From positions 164,241 to 228,240 of the forward strand of contig NZ_MCBX01000003.1 in NCBI RefSeq assembly GCF_001723685.1: a stretch of DNA of 64,000 nt, in the 5' to 3' direction. The position numbers and the translations under genes are program-made. The notes beneath the pieces were generated by a model. That model made no database searches, was not told where the DNA came from, and worked only from the letters and a program-made list of their open reading frames with translations. This document shows positions 63,262 to 64,000 of this stretch, in pieces; the first letter of the stretch is position 1, and every line of letters begins with the position of its first letter. Source of the stretch: Candidatus Marithrix sp. Canyon 246 (GTDB lineage: Bacteria; Pseudomonadota; Gammaproteobacteria; Beggiatoales; Beggiatoaceae).

Positions 63262-64000
63262 TTATTCAGGCAAAACAAACAATCGTTGTTCTGCTCCATC
63301 AGGATAAGTAATCATAACATCATTGCTATCTGGGATTTCTGTTACTTTTACTGTTTCAGATCTTGCTTTTCCTTGTTTCACTTGATAGTCTAAACGACCT
63401 TTAAATTTTTGACCATCAATTTCAATTTCCAATATTCCTTTTGAACTTAGGTCAAATTTTCCTAAAGCTGACATATCTGCTGGGGATGGGTAGAAAATTT
63501 GTTCTCGTTTTTCTCCATTTTCATCTTCAAATATTAGAGCTAGATTGCCATCTTCTTTGCTAATAAAGCCGTTTGGTGTATCTTTATCAACTGTTCTGGA
63601 GGCTAAATCTGCTCTGCCGCTATACCAAACTGTTTCAGTCACTGGAACTTTAATGTTACCATCATTACTAATATTTACTTCTGGTAAATTAATTTTAATT
63701 AAAGTTTCTTTAAAAGTTGACATATCTTGTACCGCTGGAGGAGCTAATACGTCTATTTGTGTATCAGTTTTAAAGCGTACTGTTTGTCCAGATTCTAGTT
63801 GCAAACGTTCTGCTTCTGATAAATGCTTTACTTTCATTGGATTGACAGCATAGCGTATTCCTTCTATATCCAAATAGATAAAACCTTTGTCATGTTGAAG
63901 AATTGTTAATTCTGGTGACTCAAAGTCTGGTAGACGATTAATTGCTGGTAAAATACCTTTTCCTCCTAGCACTGGATCAGCAGATAAATCTACGCTTTCT
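63262..64000 (-). CDS. Unrecognised large protein, C-terminal part (5' partial)
   Basis: The frame is open to the window edge, so at least 246 aa are seen and the start lies outside. Repeated short beta-rich units are visible: IEGIRYAVNPMKV and INLPEVNISNDGNIKVPVTETVWYSGRADL. FYPSPADMSALGKF and VMITYPDGAEQRLFVLPE close it. There is no membrane span. The style suits a secreted repeat or matrix protein; I recognise no named family. Confidence 0.6.
   Translation of the reverse strand, partial: ESVDLSADPVLGGKGILPAINRLPDFESPELTILQHDKGFIYLDIEGIRYAVNPMKVKHLSEAERLQLESGQTVRFKTDTQIDVLAPPAVQDMSTFKETLIKINLPEVNISNDGNIKVPVTETVWYSGRADLASRTVDKDTPNGFISKEDGNLALIFEDENGEKREQIFYPSPADMSALGKFDLSSKGILEIEIDGQKFKGRLDYQVKQGKARSETVKVTEIPDSNDVMITYPDGAEQRLFVLPE

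Overview
The window looks like chromosome from an AT-rich gammaproteobacterium. The core gene order maf(yceF)-yceD-rpmF-plsX-fabH-fabD-fabG-acpP-fabF-mltG is typical of Gammaproteobacteria. The mix of DUF29, DUF2202, Rpn-type PD-(D/E)XK proteins, FGE-sulfatase surface proteins and many short palindromes suggests a filamentous sulfur-oxidiser relative (Beggiatoa/Thiotrichales type). That placement is an inference from gene content and style, not from a marker gene.

Layout. 1-2860: 3' part of a huge LysM/thrombospondin-type-3/FGE-sulfatase protein with 306-bp internal repeats. 2900-11258: accessory DNA with a decayed ATPase/TOPRIM pair, DUF29, DUF971, a broken toxin-antitoxin pair, endonuclease V, a decayed YdeP-type molybdoenzyme, a LamG protein, a NUC1 endonuclease and an M48 lipoprotein peptidase. 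11264-14351: an unusual array of four small promoter/anti-Shine-Dalgarno/terminator units, beside a hemerythrin gene that is split by a complete group II intron. A fifth unit lies antisense to the hemerythrin leader. 14545-24816: core genes (argS, SPOR protein, maf, the fatty-acid cluster, mltG, a P-loop kinase). 24822-32760: accessory DNA bounded by a partial duplication of mltG-kinase, with Fic, an OM barrel, and two HxlR-controlled modules. 33176-42097: core genes (ubiA, valS, a gspM-like gene, gspE, hisH, ygfX-like, modA, aroC). 42098-48796: repeat-rich graveyard with collapsed LamG copies, broken ATPase/DUF4276 pairs, one intact ATPase-TOPRIM protein and an Rpn-family nuclease. 48829-61280: DUF2202 pair, an OmpR/EnvZ-type two-component system, bpt, aat, Hpt plus receiver, an LplT-like MFS protein, cca, rhodanese, grxC, an OmpA/TSP3 protein, rfbB and rfbA. 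61285-64000: an ATPase-nuclease gene flanked by direct repeats, then a partial unknown surface-type protein.

Themes. (1) Ten complete copies of one 33-bp palindrome and several copies of other palindromes sit at gene ends. (2) Many accessory genes have a second, internally deleted copy nearby (nfi, ydeP, DUF971, lamG, mltG, valS, ATPase), which points to repeated duplication followed by deletion. (3) The most novel-looking element is the sRNA-like array at 11264-11667. Each unit has a sigma70-like promoter, a CUCCUUU motif that mimics the 16S rRNA tail, and an intrinsic terminator.
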